A stretch of 64,000 nt of DNA from Micavibrio sp. UBA2137 (GCA_002328415.1 DCXL01000004.1:967451-1031450); one strand, 5' to 3'; shown: positions 7,279-16,838, numbered from the stretch's first letter. Translations and numbers: made by a program. Notes: a model not told the origin generated them from the sequence alone.

Positions 7279-8793
7279 TTAGGAATGGTGTTGTTCCAAA
7301 TCTGTGAAGCGGGTGTAGTTCGCATCGAAGAAAAGCTTAACAGGGCCAATTGGACCATGACGTTGCTTGGCAACGATAACCTCTGCCACATTTGCCGTTT
7401 CCTGCAAACGATTTGACCAGCTTTCATAGCGCTCGTTAAATTTCTCGACATTTTCGCTTACCTTCTGGCTTGGTTCCTCACGTGAGAGGTAATATTCCTC
7501 ACGATAAATGAACATAACCACATCAGCATCCTGTTCAATCGAACCTGATTCACGCAAATCAGAAAGCATAGGACGTTTATCGTCACGCGATTCCACACCA
7601 CGAGAGAGCTGTGAAAGCGCCAAAACAGGAACTTGCAATTCCTTGGCAAGTGCCTTCAAGCCACGTGTAATTTCAGAAACCTCATTCACACGCGAAGTCT
7701 CGGATTGACGGCTTCCTGTCCCGCGCAAAAGCTGCAGATAGTCAACCACAATTAGGCCAAGGCCGTGCTGGCGTTGCAAACGGCGGGCGCGTGTGCGCAC
7801 AGCACTAATTGAGAGGGCAGGCGTGTCATCAATATATAGTGGCACACTTGTCAGCGTATGCGCGGCCTGTGCAAAATCACGGAATTGCTCCTGTGTGACC
7901 TGCCCTTTACGGATGACATCACCCGAAATATTGGACTGGTCAGCCAGAATACGTGTGGTAAGCTGATCATGTGACATCTCTAACGAGAAAAAGGCTGTAA
8001 TGGCGCCTTCTTTTCCACCTGTATCAGCAAAGGCCTTGGCCGCATTAAAAGAAATATTGACAGCCAAAGCCGTTTTTCCCATTGACGGACGGGCCGCCAA
8101 AATAAGCAAGTCAGAATTGTGCAACCCACCAAGTTTCTTGTTTAAATCAGACAGACCTGTTGTTACACCAGTAACCTGACCTTGGGAATTATAAGCCTTT
8201 TCAGCAATCTCAATGGCCTTAAAGATGGAATCACGTAATGTAACCCATCCAGGTCCACCCGAGCCACTTTCGGCGATTTTAAAAAGCTGCGCCTCGGCGT
8301 TTTCAATGACATGCTCGGCCATTTCATCAAGTGAGAAGGTTTGCGATTTATCAATCATGTCACTGGCCAGACGAATAACCTCGCGGCGCAAATGTAAATC
8401 ATAGATCGTTTGCGCATAGTCACGCACGTTGGAAAGCGAAATAACCGTTGCCGCTAGGTCGACCAAATATTCAGCACCACCAACGGCCTCAAGTTCTTTA
8501 TCCTGCTCGAAATATGTTTTCAGTGTGACGGGCGTGGCAGCCTGTCCACGGGTATTTATTGTAATAATAGCCTCATAGATGCGCGCGTGTGCGCCAGCAT
8601 AAAAATGATCCGGTTTGAGGAAATCCGAAATATCTTCAATTCTTTTATTTTCAACAAGAAGCGCACCCAACAGGCCTTGCTCTGCCTCCAAATTAAACGG
8701 AGGACGAATTGCATTTTGCATGGTGACATCAGACTCGGCAGATGACCCAGATTGCGCATTTAGATTTTTAGCTTTGATAACGGTATTACTCAT
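7279..8793 (-). CDS. dnaB: replicative DNA helicase DnaB
   Basis: 504 residues. Hexameric helicase that unwinds DNA at the fork. The N-terminal domain (PFNLEAEQGLLGALL...) is followed by the RecA-like domain with Walker A ARPSMGKTALA, Walker B LIVVDYLQLLRG, and SQLSRGVESRDDKRPMLSDLRESGSIEQDADVV. ATG 8793 is preferred over the GTG at 8802. The 3' end faces ptsN with 13 bases between stops. A sequence matching the DnaA box lies about 56 bases upstream of the start. Confidence 0.96.
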   Translation of the reverse strand: MSNTVIKAKNLNAQSGSSAESDVTMQNAIRPPFNLEAEQGLLGALLVENKRIEDISDFLKPDHFYAGAHARIYEAIITINTRGQAATPVTLKTYFEQDKELEAVGGAEYLVDLAATVISLSNVRDYAQTIYDLHLRREVIRLASDMIDKSQTFSLDEMAEHVIENAEAQLFKIAESGSGGPGWVTLRDSIFKAIEIAEKAYNSQGQVTGVTTGLSDLNKKLGGLHNSDLLILAARPSMGKTALAVNISFNAAKAFADTGGKEGAITAFFSLEMSHDQLTTRILADQSNISGDVIRKGQVTQEQFRDFAQAAHTLTSVPLYIDDTPALSISAVRTRARRLQRQHGLGLIVVDYLQLLRGTGSRQSETSRVNEVSEITRGLKALAKELQVPVLALSQLSRGVESRDDKRPMLSDLRESGSIEQDADVVMFIYREEYYLSREEPSQKVSENVEKFNERYESWSNRLQETANVAEVIVAKQRHGPIGPVKLFFDANYTRFTDLEQHHS

Positions 8794-8848
8794 GAATCCC
8801 ACTCTATGTGATAATCTTCAAAAAAGATGCTTAATTTTATCCTTCCCC

Positions 8849-8857
8849 TGTGAATAA
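8849..8857 (-). promoter_or_regulatory. DnaA-box match upstream of dnaB
   Basis: On the minus strand the sequence is TTATTCACA, fitting the DnaA consensus TTATNCACA exactly. It sits between CCCC (8845-8848) and GGGG (8859-8862), forming a small inverted repeat. Only one box is evident, so it is more likely a regulatory site or a chance match than an origin. Confidence 0.35.
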
Positions 8858-8988
8858 CGGGGACAATATCAAGATGCAAGCCACTCTTGGCTTATAGCAA
8901 AAAAAGGAGCGCCGAACAGCTTGATTTTTAAGAGCGTTCAAGGCATTGTTGCAAATGTTTTCAAAATAACAGCCTAGAATTAAAATTT

Positions 8989-9792
8989 ATGGATCCCACG
9001 AGCGTTGCGACTGATTTCAATATCTCTCTGATTACAGATGTTATTATTATCGCTGTGCTTCTGATTTCGGCTGGAGTTTCTTTTTTCCGTGGACTTATCC
9101 GCGAAGTTCTAACAATTGCAGGTGTGGCAGGAGGAATTGTTGCCGCCGCCTTGTTCGGTGATAATTTTGTACCACTCATGGAGAACATTCTTGGGGTTAC
9201 CAAAGACGGTGAGAATAAAGAACTTTTTGGGCTTATTCCGTATGAATTTCTGGCCTATGCGCTCGCCTATGGGGCGGTCTTCTTGGGCTTTGTCATAGGG
9301 CTGTCAGTTTTAAGCCATTTTCTGTCAAAAGCCGCTGCTGCTATCGGGCTTGGCCCCGTTGATAGAACACTTGGTGTTCTTTTTGGACTTGCGCGCGGGC
9401 TTTTACTTCTGGCCATTCTTTACATGCCGTTTTATCTGACCTTTTCTGATGAGGATAAAAAAGACTGGTTTGGGGAATCCAAATTAATTGTTTATGTGCA
9501 AGCCACATCTGAATGGATTTCCGGTTTCTTCCCTAAGGATGAGGACGAAGCTTCGCAAAAAACACAAGACATCATGGAGAAGTTTGACATCCTAAAATCG
9601 CTTGATCCAGATAAAAAAGCGGATGCCCCCGAGGCACTCGATAGTCAGGATCAAGCACCTGATCAATTAGAAGGTTATGGGCGCGACATCCGTGAAAAAC
9701 TCGATAATTTATTGCAAGAACGTCAAAATGACGCGGTCACGATTGAGGATGTGGAGACACCTCAAACTGATGAAACCGAGGCAACGGAATAA
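8989..9792 (+). CDS. cvpA: CvpA family membrane protein
   Basis: 267 residues. CvpA was first linked to colicin V production and is an inner-membrane protein of poorly defined envelope function. Four hydrophobic segments lie in the first 165 residues (about 12-30, 35-55, 85-108 and 125-150), with the family FRGLIREVLTIAG segment after the first. The C-terminal roughly 100 residues are acidic and soluble, longer than in short CvpA proteins. It is followed by purF after 23 bases, a widely conserved pairing. The divergent region towards dnaB (8794-8988) must hold promoters for both directions. Confidence 0.88.
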   Translation: MDPTSVATDFNISLITDVIIIAVLLISAGVSFFRGLIREVLTIAGVAGGIVAAALFGDNFVPLMENILGVTKDGENKELFGLIPYEFLAYALAYGAVFLGFVIGLSVLSHFLSKAAAAIGLGPVDRTLGVLFGLARGLLLLAILYMPFYLTFSDEDKKDWFGESKLIVYVQATSEWISGFFPKDEDEASQKTQDIMEKFDILKSLDPDKKADAPEALDSQDQAPDQLEGYGRDIREKLDNLLQERQNDAVTIEDVETPQTDETEATE

Positions 9793-9815
9793 AAATTTTT
9801 GAAAGCGGGTTACAT

Positions 9816-11270
9816 ATGACACAGAGTGAGAATGATAAGTTTCGTGACGAATGTGGTGTCTTTGCTGTTTTCGGACATGAGGATGCCTCATCTATCACAG
9901 CACTTGGTCTTCACGCCCTGCAACATCGGGGACAAGAGGCATGCGGTATTGTCAGCTACGATCAAAAAATGTTCTATGCCAAACGCGCCATTGGCTTGGT
10001 CGACGATACATTTGGCCAAAAATCAGTTATTGATTATTTAAGCGGGTCAATGGCAATTGGTCACAACCGTTATGCAACGAGTGGCGAAGGCCATATTAGA
10101 AACGTTCAGCCACTTTATGCCGACCTCTCCTTTGGTGGGTATTCAGTAGCACATAACGGCAATCTGACAAACTCCATCCAAATTCGTGACAAACTCGTTA
10201 AGGGGGGTTCTCTGTTTCAATCAACAAGCGATACGGAGATATTCATCCATCTAACGGCACTCTCCAAAAAAGAGAGCGTTGAGGACAAGCTGATAGATGG
10301 TTTGAAACAGGTTGAAGGGGCTTATTCCCTTGTTGCCATGTGTGAGAATAAAATCATCGGTGTACGCGACCCACATGGGCTGCGCCCGCTTGTGATTGGA
10401 AAACTGAAAGGAGCCTATATTCTGGCTTCTGAAACTGTGGCCCTTGATATCATCGACGCCGAATTTATCCGTGAAGTTGCCCCTGGTGAGATGGTTATAC
10501 TGACAGAAAAAGGGCTTGTCTCCCGCCATGATTTGGCGAAAAAAGACTCCCGCTTTTGCATTTTCGAGTATGTCTATTTTGCACGACCAGACAGTGTCAT
10601 TGAAGGCAATTCCGTTTATGAAACACGCAAGAAAATCGGCGAGGAACTGGCCAAAGAATCCCATGTAGAAGGGGCTGATGTTGTTGTGCCTGTTCCAGAT
10701 AGCGGCGTGCCCTCAGCCATCGGATATGCACAAGAAAGCGGTGTACCGTTCGAACTTGGTATCATTCGTAATCACTATGTCGGGCGCACCTTTATTGAGC
10801 CAACCGATCAAATCAGGCACTTAGGTGTACGCCTCAAACACAACGCTAACCGTCATATCCTTGAAGGCAAAAAGGTCGTTTTGGTCGATGATTCAATTGT
10901 GCGTGGTACAACATCTAAAAAGATTGTCGAAATGGTGCGCGAGGCAGGAGCCGCAGAAGTGCATATGCGCATTTCCTCACCCCCAACAAAACATAGTTGC
11001 TTTTACGGCATCAACACGCCCTCGACAGAGGAGCTGATGGCGCATAAATATTCAGTCGATGAAATTGCTAAACAAATTGGTGTTGATTCACTGGCTTATA
11101 TCTCTGTTGATGGTCTTTACCGCGCGACCAAGGCACAGAACCGAAATAATAAGGCACCTCAATATTGTGATGCCTGTTTTACAGGTGAGTATATGATTCC
11201 CCTCACAGATTACGAAAACAAGAAAACAGGCGCGAAAGTCACGCAATTACGCGAACGTGCTAAAAACTAG
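9816..11270 (+). CDS. purF: amidophosphoribosyltransferase
   Basis: 484 residues. First committed step of purine synthesis: PRPP plus glutamine to phosphoribosylamine. The Ntn-type glutaminase domain starts at Cys13 (DECGVFAVFGH), so a short propeptide is cleaved to expose it. The PRPP loop is VVLVDDSIVRGTTSKK. Cysteines in SPPTKHSCFYGI and APQYCDACFTGEY fit the iron-sulfur type found in Bacillus and alphaproteobacterial PurF. It follows cvpA and precedes an SDR gene after 12 bases, a common alphaproteobacterial arrangement. Confidence 0.96.
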   Translation: MTQSENDKFRDECGVFAVFGHEDASSITALGLHALQHRGQEACGIVSYDQKMFYAKRAIGLVDDTFGQKSVIDYLSGSMAIGHNRYATSGEGHIRNVQPLYADLSFGGYSVAHNGNLTNSIQIRDKLVKGGSLFQSTSDTEIFIHLTALSKKESVEDKLIDGLKQVEGAYSLVAMCENKIIGVRDPHGLRPLVIGKLKGAYILASETVALDIIDAEFIREVAPGEMVILTEKGLVSRHDLAKKDSRFCIFEYVYFARPDSVIEGNSVYETRKKIGEELAKESHVEGADVVVPVPDSGVPSAIGYAQESGVPFELGIIRNHYVGRTFIEPTDQIRHLGVRLKHNANRHILEGKKVVLVDDSIVRGTTSKKIVEMVREAGAAEVHMRISSPPTKHSCFYGINTPSTEELMAHKYSVDEIAKQIGVDSLAYISVDGLYRATKAQNRNNKAPQYCDACFTGEYMIPLTDYENKKTGAKVTQLRERAKN

Positions 11271-11282
11271 AAAAACGCTCTC

Positions 11283-12011
11283 ATGACAAACTCAAAAATT
11301 CTTGAAAACCGTGTTGCCCTTATAACAGGTGCCTCTCGTGGTATCGGCGCAGAAGTTGCCAAGGCTTATGCCAAAGCTGGTGCTCATGTCGTCCTGCTTG
11401 CACGTACAGTTGGCGGGTTGGAAGAAACTGATGATGCCATCCGTGCAGAAGGCGGGGAAGCAACATTAATGCCTCTTGATCTCTCTAAGCTGGATGATCT
11501 GGAGCGATTGGGGCCAACATTGCATGAACGGTTTGGAAAACTGGATATCTTTGTCGCAAATGCGGGTGCGCTTGGCACGTTAAAGCCCTTGGCGCATAAC
11601 AAACTTAAAGAATGGCAGAGTGTGATGGATGTTAATGTGACCGCTAATTTTCAAATGTTGCGCTCCCTTGACCCGCTTCTGCGCACATCTGATGCCGGAC
11701 GTGCCATTTTCGTAACCTCGGGCGTTGCGCGTAAAGATGATCGTGCCTATTGGGGCGCATACAAAGTAAGCAAGGCTGCGCTTGAGGCACTTGCGCATTC
11801 CTATGCGGCAGAAACGAAGAAGACAAATGTGCGCGTCAACATCATTGACCCAGGCCGTGTACGCACAGCGATGCGTGCCTCGGCTTATCCAGGTGAAGAT
11901 CCAGAAAAACTGCCAACAGCTGATATTCTGAATCCACTCTTTTTGGAGCTAGCCAATCCCGCCTGCACAAAGCATGGCGAGATTGTTGAGACACAATCTA
12001 TTTCTTCTTAG
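11283..12011 (+). CDS. SDR family NAD(P)-dependent oxidoreductase
   Basis: 242 residues, classical short-chain dehydrogenase size. The Rossmann cofactor motif is TGASRGIG (residues 15-22), NAG is at 93-95, and the catalytic residues are Ser in FVTSGVA and YWGAYKVSK (Tyr and Lys spaced by three). Substrate unknown; it resembles the YciK-type SDR often placed after purF in alphaproteobacteria. It has no own promoter space (12 bases after purF), so co-transcription is likely. Its last 14 bases overlap the convergent mscS gene. Confidence 0.9.
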   Translation: MTNSKILENRVALITGASRGIGAEVAKAYAKAGAHVVLLARTVGGLEETDDAIRAEGGEATLMPLDLSKLDDLERLGPTLHERFGKLDIFVANAGALGTLKPLAHNKLKEWQSVMDVNVTANFQMLRSLDPLLRTSDAGRAIFVTSGVARKDDRAYWGAYKVSKAALEALAHSYAAETKKTNVRVNIIDPGRVRTAMRASAYPGEDPEKLPTADILNPLFLELANPACTKHGEIVETQSISS

Positions 12012-12846
12012 TTTTAGAAGCCGGCTTTGGTGGTGCTCCCTCAGCGAAAGCAATAGTGCGCGTTGGGAACGGAATATTAATCCCTGCCTTATCAAGCGCC
12101 TCTTTGATATTTTTCGTCAAATCAAATTTGACCTGCCAGTACTCACTTGTCTTACACCAGACGCGCGCTGTGACATTGACTGAGGAATCACCCAAGGACG
12201 ATACCATGACCATCGGCTCTTTCCCTTCAGTCAGAATAAGTCTGTCATCAGCATCCAAAACCTTTTGATAAATCTTGAAGGCCTTATCAATGTTCTCGGC
12301 ATATCCAATACCACAGACAATATCCATTCGGCGGTGTAAATTGCGTGAATAGTTATAAACTTCCGAGCTCCAAAGTTTTGAATTGGGGGCCTGAATATAG
12401 ACATTATCAGGCGTGGCAAGTTCTGTTGTAAACAATCCAAGATTAGTGACCGTGCCCGCAATCCCCCCTGAATCAATGTAATCGCCGACATTAAAAGGAC
12501 GCAATATCAACATCATGACACCAGCGGCCACATTAGAAAGCGTGCCTTGCAAGGCCAAACCAATAGCCAAACCTGCCGCACCAAGAACTGCCAAAAGAGA
12601 AGCTGTCTGGATACCAAATTGTGCAAGGACAGTGACAAACGCTACAATCAAGACAACATATTTAATGAAAGCACCCAAAAACGTTTGAAGTGTAGGATCA
12701 AGTTTATTTGATTTTCTTATGATACGGCGCAACCAGTTACCCAGAAGCCATCCCCCAATTAAAATAAATATGGCGCTAATCAGTCTCAGGCCAATTTCAG
12801 TCATGTAAGGAAGATACTCTGTGTAAAGTGTTTCGATCTCAGGCAT
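11998..12846 (-). CDS. small-conductance mechanosensitive channel (MscS family)
   Basis: 282 residues, close to E. coli MscS. Three N-terminal hydrophobic segments are visible; the third carries the pore-lining Gly/Ala-rich helix (VLGAAGLAIGLALQGTLSNVAAGVMML). Next come the beta domain (RPFNVGDYIDSGGIAGTV) and the C-terminal cytoplasmic cage. It releases solutes under hypo-osmotic shock. The tail is Lys-rich. It ends 14 bases inside the convergent SDR gene, and der lies 17 bases upstream on the same strand. Confidence 0.92.
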   Translation of the reverse strand: MPEIETLYTEYLPYMTEIGLRLISAIFILIGGWLLGNWLRRIIRKSNKLDPTLQTFLGAFIKYVVLIVAFVTVLAQFGIQTASLLAVLGAAGLAIGLALQGTLSNVAAGVMMLILRPFNVGDYIDSGGIAGTVTNLGLFTTELATPDNVYIQAPNSKLWSSEVYNYSRNLHRRMDIVCGIGYAENIDKAFKIYQKVLDADDRLILTEGKEPMVMVSSLGDSSVNVTARVWCKTSEYWQVKFDLTKNIKEALDKAGINIPFPTRTIAFAEGAPPKPASKTKKK

Positions 12847-12863
12847 ATTTTATTTTCTCAAAC

Positions 12864-14288
12864 TTAGTTTTTATATGGGTTTTTAGACGTTCTCACCAAT
12901 AATCTAATAGGAACCGAGGGAAGGTCAAATGTTTTGCGGATACCATTGACCAGATAGCGTTTGTAGTTTTCTGGCAAATCATCAGGACGCGCCGCCCAGA
13001 GTGCAAAGGTTGGTGGGCGTGCCTTAATCTGTGTAATATAGCGCAAGCGGTTTGAACGACCATTGACCATGGGTGCGGGATGGCTTTGTTCCATGCCAGC
13101 CAGCCATCTATTCATCTTTCCAGTTGGAACACGTTTATTCCACAGGTCATAGGTTAGAAAAATATTTTCAATCAAACGATTAAGGTTCTTGCCCGTAAGT
13201 GCAGACAGTGTGACCACGCGTACATTCTCAACTTGAGATAATCCTTTCGCCAGACGGTATTTTATTTCGTCCAGTAATTCTGCCTTATCCTCAATCAAAT
13301 CCCATTTATTGACGGCAACAACAAGCCCACGTCCCTCGCGTGTGACCATTTGCCCAATAGAGAGATCCTGACGCTCGAGAGGGGTTTGCGCATCAACCAT
13401 TAGAACAACAATTTGCGCCAAACGAATGGCACGCAAGCTTTCATCCACGGACATCTTTTCAAGATTATCGACAACTTTTGCACGTTTGCGCATACCTGCC
13501 GTATCAACAAGCCTGATATCACGCCCCTCGATATTCAAATTTTCAGTAATCGCATCACGTGTGATGCCGGCCTCAGGGCCAGTTAGCATCCGCTCCTCAC
13601 CAATGAGCGCATTAAAGAGTGTTGATTTACCTGCGTTAGGACGACCAACAATAGCAATTTTAATCGGCTTTTTGGCTTCCTCTTCATCAACAGGAAGTGC
13701 GGCAAAGTCGAAATCTTCATTACCTTCCAGATGATCAATATCGTCTGGCAAATCATCATCGCGCTCCTCAAGGACTTCCTCTTCTTCATCCTCATACCAG
13801 TGAGGTTCAAGCGCATCATAAAGAAGCCCCAACCCCTGCCCGTGTTCCGCAGACATTGGAATAGGCGCTCCCAAACCAAGTCTGTAAGCATCCGCAAGCT
13901 CTGCTTCGATCAACTTATCGCTTTCACATTTATTAGCCGCAAGAATAACAGGCTTATCCTGTTTGCGTAGCCATTTGGCAAAATGTTTATCCAGTGTGGT
14001 GACACCTTCACGTGCATCAATGACAAACAATATCGCATCGGCTTTCTCAAGCGCGTCCTCTGTCTTGCCGCGCATGCGCGCCTCCAGAGACTGATCCAGA
14101 ATATCTTCCAGACCTGCAGTATCAATGATTTTAAAGGTTTTATCTGCAATCCCGCCATCGGCCTCACGCCAATCACGTGTAACACCCGGTTGGTCGTGCA
14201 CAATAGCAAGCTTTTTACCTGCCAAACGATTAAAAAGCGTTGATTTCCCGACATTCGGGCGTCCGCAAATGGCCAATGTAAACGGCAT
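12864..14288 (-). CDS. der: ribosome biogenesis GTPase Der (EngA)
   Basis: 474 residues with two tandem GTPase domains and a C-terminal KH-like domain, acting in 50S assembly. G1 motifs are GRPNVGKST (residues 8-16) and GRPNAGKST (second domain), each with a DTAG G3 motif; G4 motifs are NKCE and NKWD. An acidic linker (DEEEEVLEERDDDLPDD region) of about 40 residues joins the two G domains and is longer than in E. coli. It follows bamB on the same strand, as in the yfgM-bamB-der clusters of other proteobacteria. Confidence 0.96.
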   Translation of the reverse strand: MPFTLAICGRPNVGKSTLFNRLAGKKLAIVHDQPGVTRDWREADGGIADKTFKIIDTAGLEDILDQSLEARMRGKTEDALEKADAILFVIDAREGVTTLDKHFAKWLRKQDKPVILAANKCESDKLIEAELADAYRLGLGAPIPMSAEHGQGLGLLYDALEPHWYEDEEEEVLEERDDDLPDDIDHLEGNEDFDFAALPVDEEEAKKPIKIAIVGRPNAGKSTLFNALIGEERMLTGPEAGITRDAITENLNIEGRDIRLVDTAGMRKRAKVVDNLEKMSVDESLRAIRLAQIVVLMVDAQTPLERQDLSIGQMVTREGRGLVVAVNKWDLIEDKAELLDEIKYRLAKGLSQVENVRVVTLSALTGKNLNRLIENIFLTYDLWNKRVPTGKMNRWLAGMEQSHPAPMVNGRSNRLRYITQIKARPPTFALWAARPDDLPENYKRYLVNGIRKTFDLPSVPIRLLVRTSKNPYKN

Positions 14289-14313
14289 GATTATCCTAAA
14301 GTTTTATTATTAC

Positions 14314-15651
14314 TTATTGATATGCGTGCAAACGCCCATCCTCTGTCAGGAAGAAGGCAACTCCAGACGCCACAATAGGCGCGGTCACAATTGTTTTCTT
14401 TAAAGACCATTGGCGCACAACCTCTCCCGTAACAGGGTTGATTTCATAAACTAAACCGTTAGTTCCTGCAATAATCAATCGTCCACCTGCCAAGACTGGG
14501 CCTTTCAGAACAATCGCGTCTTCTCGTTCAGACTCATCGAAGTAACGCGGCAGTTTCTTAACCCAAATTACGGCACCACTATCACTTGAAAGGGCGGCCA
14601 CCTCATTATTATTGTTAATGACAAAGATATGGTTCCCCGCAATCCAAGGCGTATTAGCAGAGCCAATCTCACGTTGCCATATACGGTTTCCTGTACGCTC
14701 TTCAAGTGCAACCATACGTCCATTAAAGCTAATGGCATAAACCCGTCCCTTATCTAAAATGGGGAGTGCACGAATATCTGCAATCGATTGGACACCGCCA
14801 AGTCTTCTAATTGGAGAGAGGCTTTCTGACCAAGCAACAGAGCCGTTTTCAACGCGTAAAGCGTAAAGCTCACCCGAGCTAAACACAGGCACAACGATTT
14901 CATTATCTGCCGCGGGCGATGCCATACCAACAAGACCTGCTTGTTCACTCAAGCCTTGGTATTCCCAAAGTACCGAGCCATCCGTTTCGTTAAGAGCCAA
15001 GATTTTATTATCAACTGTGACAACATAAACACGCTCTTTTAAAATGGTAGGCGCGGCACGTGATGGCGACGTCAAACCAACACGCCACAAGACTTCCCCA
15101 TTTTCAGGGTTAATCGCAAACACATCATTATAACCTGATGTTGCATAGAGCTTGCCAGATGAATAAGCAATACCGCCTGTAATCACAGCCTCATCCTCAC
15201 CTTTTGGACGCAGAACACGCTTCCAGAGGCGTTTACCAGATTTCATATCTAGGGCGTAAATTTCAGAATTTGTGTTCATCGTAAAAACACGTCCGTCAAA
15301 TACGATTGGTTGTGCCGTAAGAGGAAGGGCATCCTTTGACCCTTGCCCAATATCAGCCGACCAAATTTTAGTAAGCGCGCCAGAGGAAAGCGCCAGATTT
15401 TGCATTGCGTGGTTTGGATATCCACCAGCTTGTGGCCAATACTCATTACGCCATTGCTCTGGCGCAATAAAACCTTCGGCCTCAATAGCAACGTCATCAG
15501 GCTCAAGGTCTTTTTGAAAATCCATGACTGAAATTCGCTCACCAGGAAGCGGTGCCTTCTCATCATCACTGGAAAAGGGATTAAGAGACGAACAAGATGT
15601 CACCACAAGACATGAAAGAAAAGTGAGGGCTATAATTTTTAAAAAATGCAT
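14314..15651 (-). CDS. bamB: outer membrane assembly lipoprotein BamB
   Basis: 445 residues from the chosen start. An outer-membrane lipoprotein of the BAM complex, built as a PQQ-type beta-propeller. The start at 15651 gives a lipoprotein signal (MHFLKIIALTFLSCLVVTSC) with a cleavable Cys at 20. A longer reading frame to 15771 exists but would bury this signal and overlap the upstream gene. Propeller repeats such as GKRLWKRVL, GEVLWRVG and GSVLWEYQG recur through the protein. It lies between the TPR partner gene and der. Confidence 0.9.
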   Translation of the reverse strand: MHFLKIIALTFLSCLVVTSCSSLNPFSSDDEKAPLPGERISVMDFQKDLEPDDVAIEAEGFIAPEQWRNEYWPQAGGYPNHAMQNLALSSGALTKIWSADIGQGSKDALPLTAQPIVFDGRVFTMNTNSEIYALDMKSGKRLWKRVLRPKGEDEAVITGGIAYSSGKLYATSGYNDVFAINPENGEVLWRVGLTSPSRAAPTILKERVYVVTVDNKILALNETDGSVLWEYQGLSEQAGLVGMASPAADNEIVVPVFSSGELYALRVENGSVAWSESLSPIRRLGGVQSIADIRALPILDKGRVYAISFNGRMVALEERTGNRIWQREIGSANTPWIAGNHIFVINNNNEVAALSSDSGAVIWVKKLPRYFDESEREDAIVLKGPVLAGGRLIIAGTNGLVYEINPVTGEVVRQWSLKKTIVTAPIVASGVAFFLTEDGRLHAYQ

Positions 15652-15667
15652 TTTGTAAAAACTTTCT

Positions 15668-16330
15668 TTATTGCGGAGCGCTTTGGGCATAAAAATCAGA
15701 AAGCGCGATGATTTGAGACGACAATAAATCAGGATTATCCTCATTGACGTCGAAATCAGACAGGATGGCAATAGCCCCTTGTGTGTCGCCTTCTAAATGC
15801 TTGCGCATTAAACCTTGGAAAAGAACGGCATAGGCCTGCCATGGATTGTCATTATCTTCTGCAATATCTGAAAGTTTGTCTGTCATAGCCTCATCAAGAC
15901 CAGTCATTTCTTTTGCGCTTAATGTCAAATTTTGCGCCGTGTAAAGAATTGTACCCAAGTCACGTAAGATAGGGGTTGCTGATTTGCTTTCTGATAATTC
16001 TTTATAATAAAGCGCAACTGCATCGTTTTTATCTTCTGCTTTTGCAAGGGCTGCTTTTTGCAGATAGGACAAGCCGCCAAGCTTACCGCCTTTATCTTCG
16101 GTAAAGCTCCCTACTTCTTCATAAGCGTTTGGATCGCTGAGGGCATTAATATAATCTTGCGTTATAGACGTCTGTTTTTTGTGCTGCCACGCTTCATAGG
16201 CAGAAAAAACACCCGTGAGGATTACAAGCGCCACAGCACTCACAATAAGTGTTGGGCCATACTCTTTCCATAGCTTTTCCAATTTTTCTTTTTTAAGAGA
16301 CTCATCAACATCTCTCATCATATCTGACAT
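15668..16330 (-). CDS. YfgM-like inner-membrane TPR protein
   Basis: 220 residues. A short cytoplasmic N terminus is followed by one transmembrane helix (about 28-46, LIVSAVALVILTGVFSAY) and a periplasmic helical-repeat domain. The pattern WKEYGPTLIVSAVAL matches the TPR family that contains E. coli YfgM, an ancillary subunit of the Sec translocon linked to periplasmic chaperones. The next gene downstream is bamB, then der, the order also found in gammaproteobacteria. Function is inferred from fold and synteny. Confidence 0.82.
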   Translation of the reverse strand: MSDMMRDVDESLKKEKLEKLWKEYGPTLIVSAVALVILTGVFSAYEAWQHKKQTSITQDYINALSDPNAYEEVGSFTEDKGGKLGGLSYLQKAALAKAEDKNDAVALYYKELSESKSATPILRDLGTILYTAQNLTLSAKEMTGLDEAMTDKLSDIAEDNDNPWQAYAVLFQGLMRKHLEGDTQGAIAILSDFDVNEDNPDLLSSQIIALSDFYAQSAPQ

Positions 16331-16407
16331 AGGTGCGCTCCCAGCGTCTAGGTAATTAAATTGGGGGTAGTTTAGTGCCTTACATATGGGTTTGTCTACA
16401 GTCCTTA

Positions 16408-16416
16408 TGCTATAAT
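16408..16416 (+). promoter_or_regulatory. extended -10 element positioned for a leaderless transcript
   Basis: TGCTATAAT is a perfect TGn extended -10 with consensus TATAAT (16411-16416). Seven bases after the hexamer is 16423, the A of the predicted ATG of the next gene. No -35 at good spacing was found, which extended -10 promoters tolerate. The layout predicts an mRNA without a 5' leader. Confidence 0.5.
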
Positions 16417-16422
16417 ATACAG

Positions 16423-16782
16423 ATGGCGTATTTTAGAGAGAAAACGGGTTACACCCGCAAAGAGTTTGGCATTATTTTTCAGGTCTATTCGCGTGCTGTT
16501 TACAAAAATATTTTCAAAGACTTTTCATTTACTGAGTTAAACAATCAGTTCTTTATTTCCTTTCGCGAGGAAGCGGGCAAAAAACCCCTTATTACAATTG
16601 AAAAGCGCAAACTTGGTCCAAAAGCATCGCTCTTTATTGCAACACAAGCAGGCCCAAGAGGCGCTGTTCTAACTGTTGCACGCAGTGAAAAAATTGAATC
16701 TTTTGCCGAACAGCTTGAAAATGTTATTTTATCAATTGAAGCCTCTAAAAAAGGCGCTAAATTGAGCTCTGATAAAAAGTAA
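16423..16782 (+). CDS. DUF2794-like conserved protein
   Basis: 119 residues, no signal or membrane segment. The pattern FREKTGYTRKEFGIIFQVYSR...KDFSF...FFISF...KPLITIEKRK resembles DUF2794 proteins of alphaproteobacteria (elements of the type FxRREL, YSRMVAAGEWRDYAID, FRR, YRIEK). Function unknown. The ATG at 16423 is chosen over the first ORF start at 16375 because the family resemblance begins here and a perfect extended -10 lies 7 bases upstream. That implies leaderless translation; there is no room for a ribosome-binding site. Confidence 0.65.
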   Translation: MAYFREKTGYTRKEFGIIFQVYSRAVYKNIFKDFSFTELNNQFFISFREEAGKKPLITIEKRKLGPKASLFIATQAGPRGAVLTVARSEKIESFAEQLENVILSIEASKKGAKLSSDKK

Positions 16783-16838
16783 AACGCTTTTCTTGTCTCA
16801 AATAAAAGTTGAAAACATGTTCACGCGAAGGAAGACCC

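Noticed and set aside
8845..8862. Replication origin at the DnaA-box match
   Set aside because: Only one box is visible, with no AT-rich unwinding element or dnaA gene; an origin needs a cluster.
10251..10664. 137-residue minus-strand reading frame inside purF
   Set aside because: Antisense to conserved purF residues and without its own signals.
15652..15771. Longer bamB start
   Set aside because: It would hide the lipoprotein signal and overlap the end of the upstream TPR gene.
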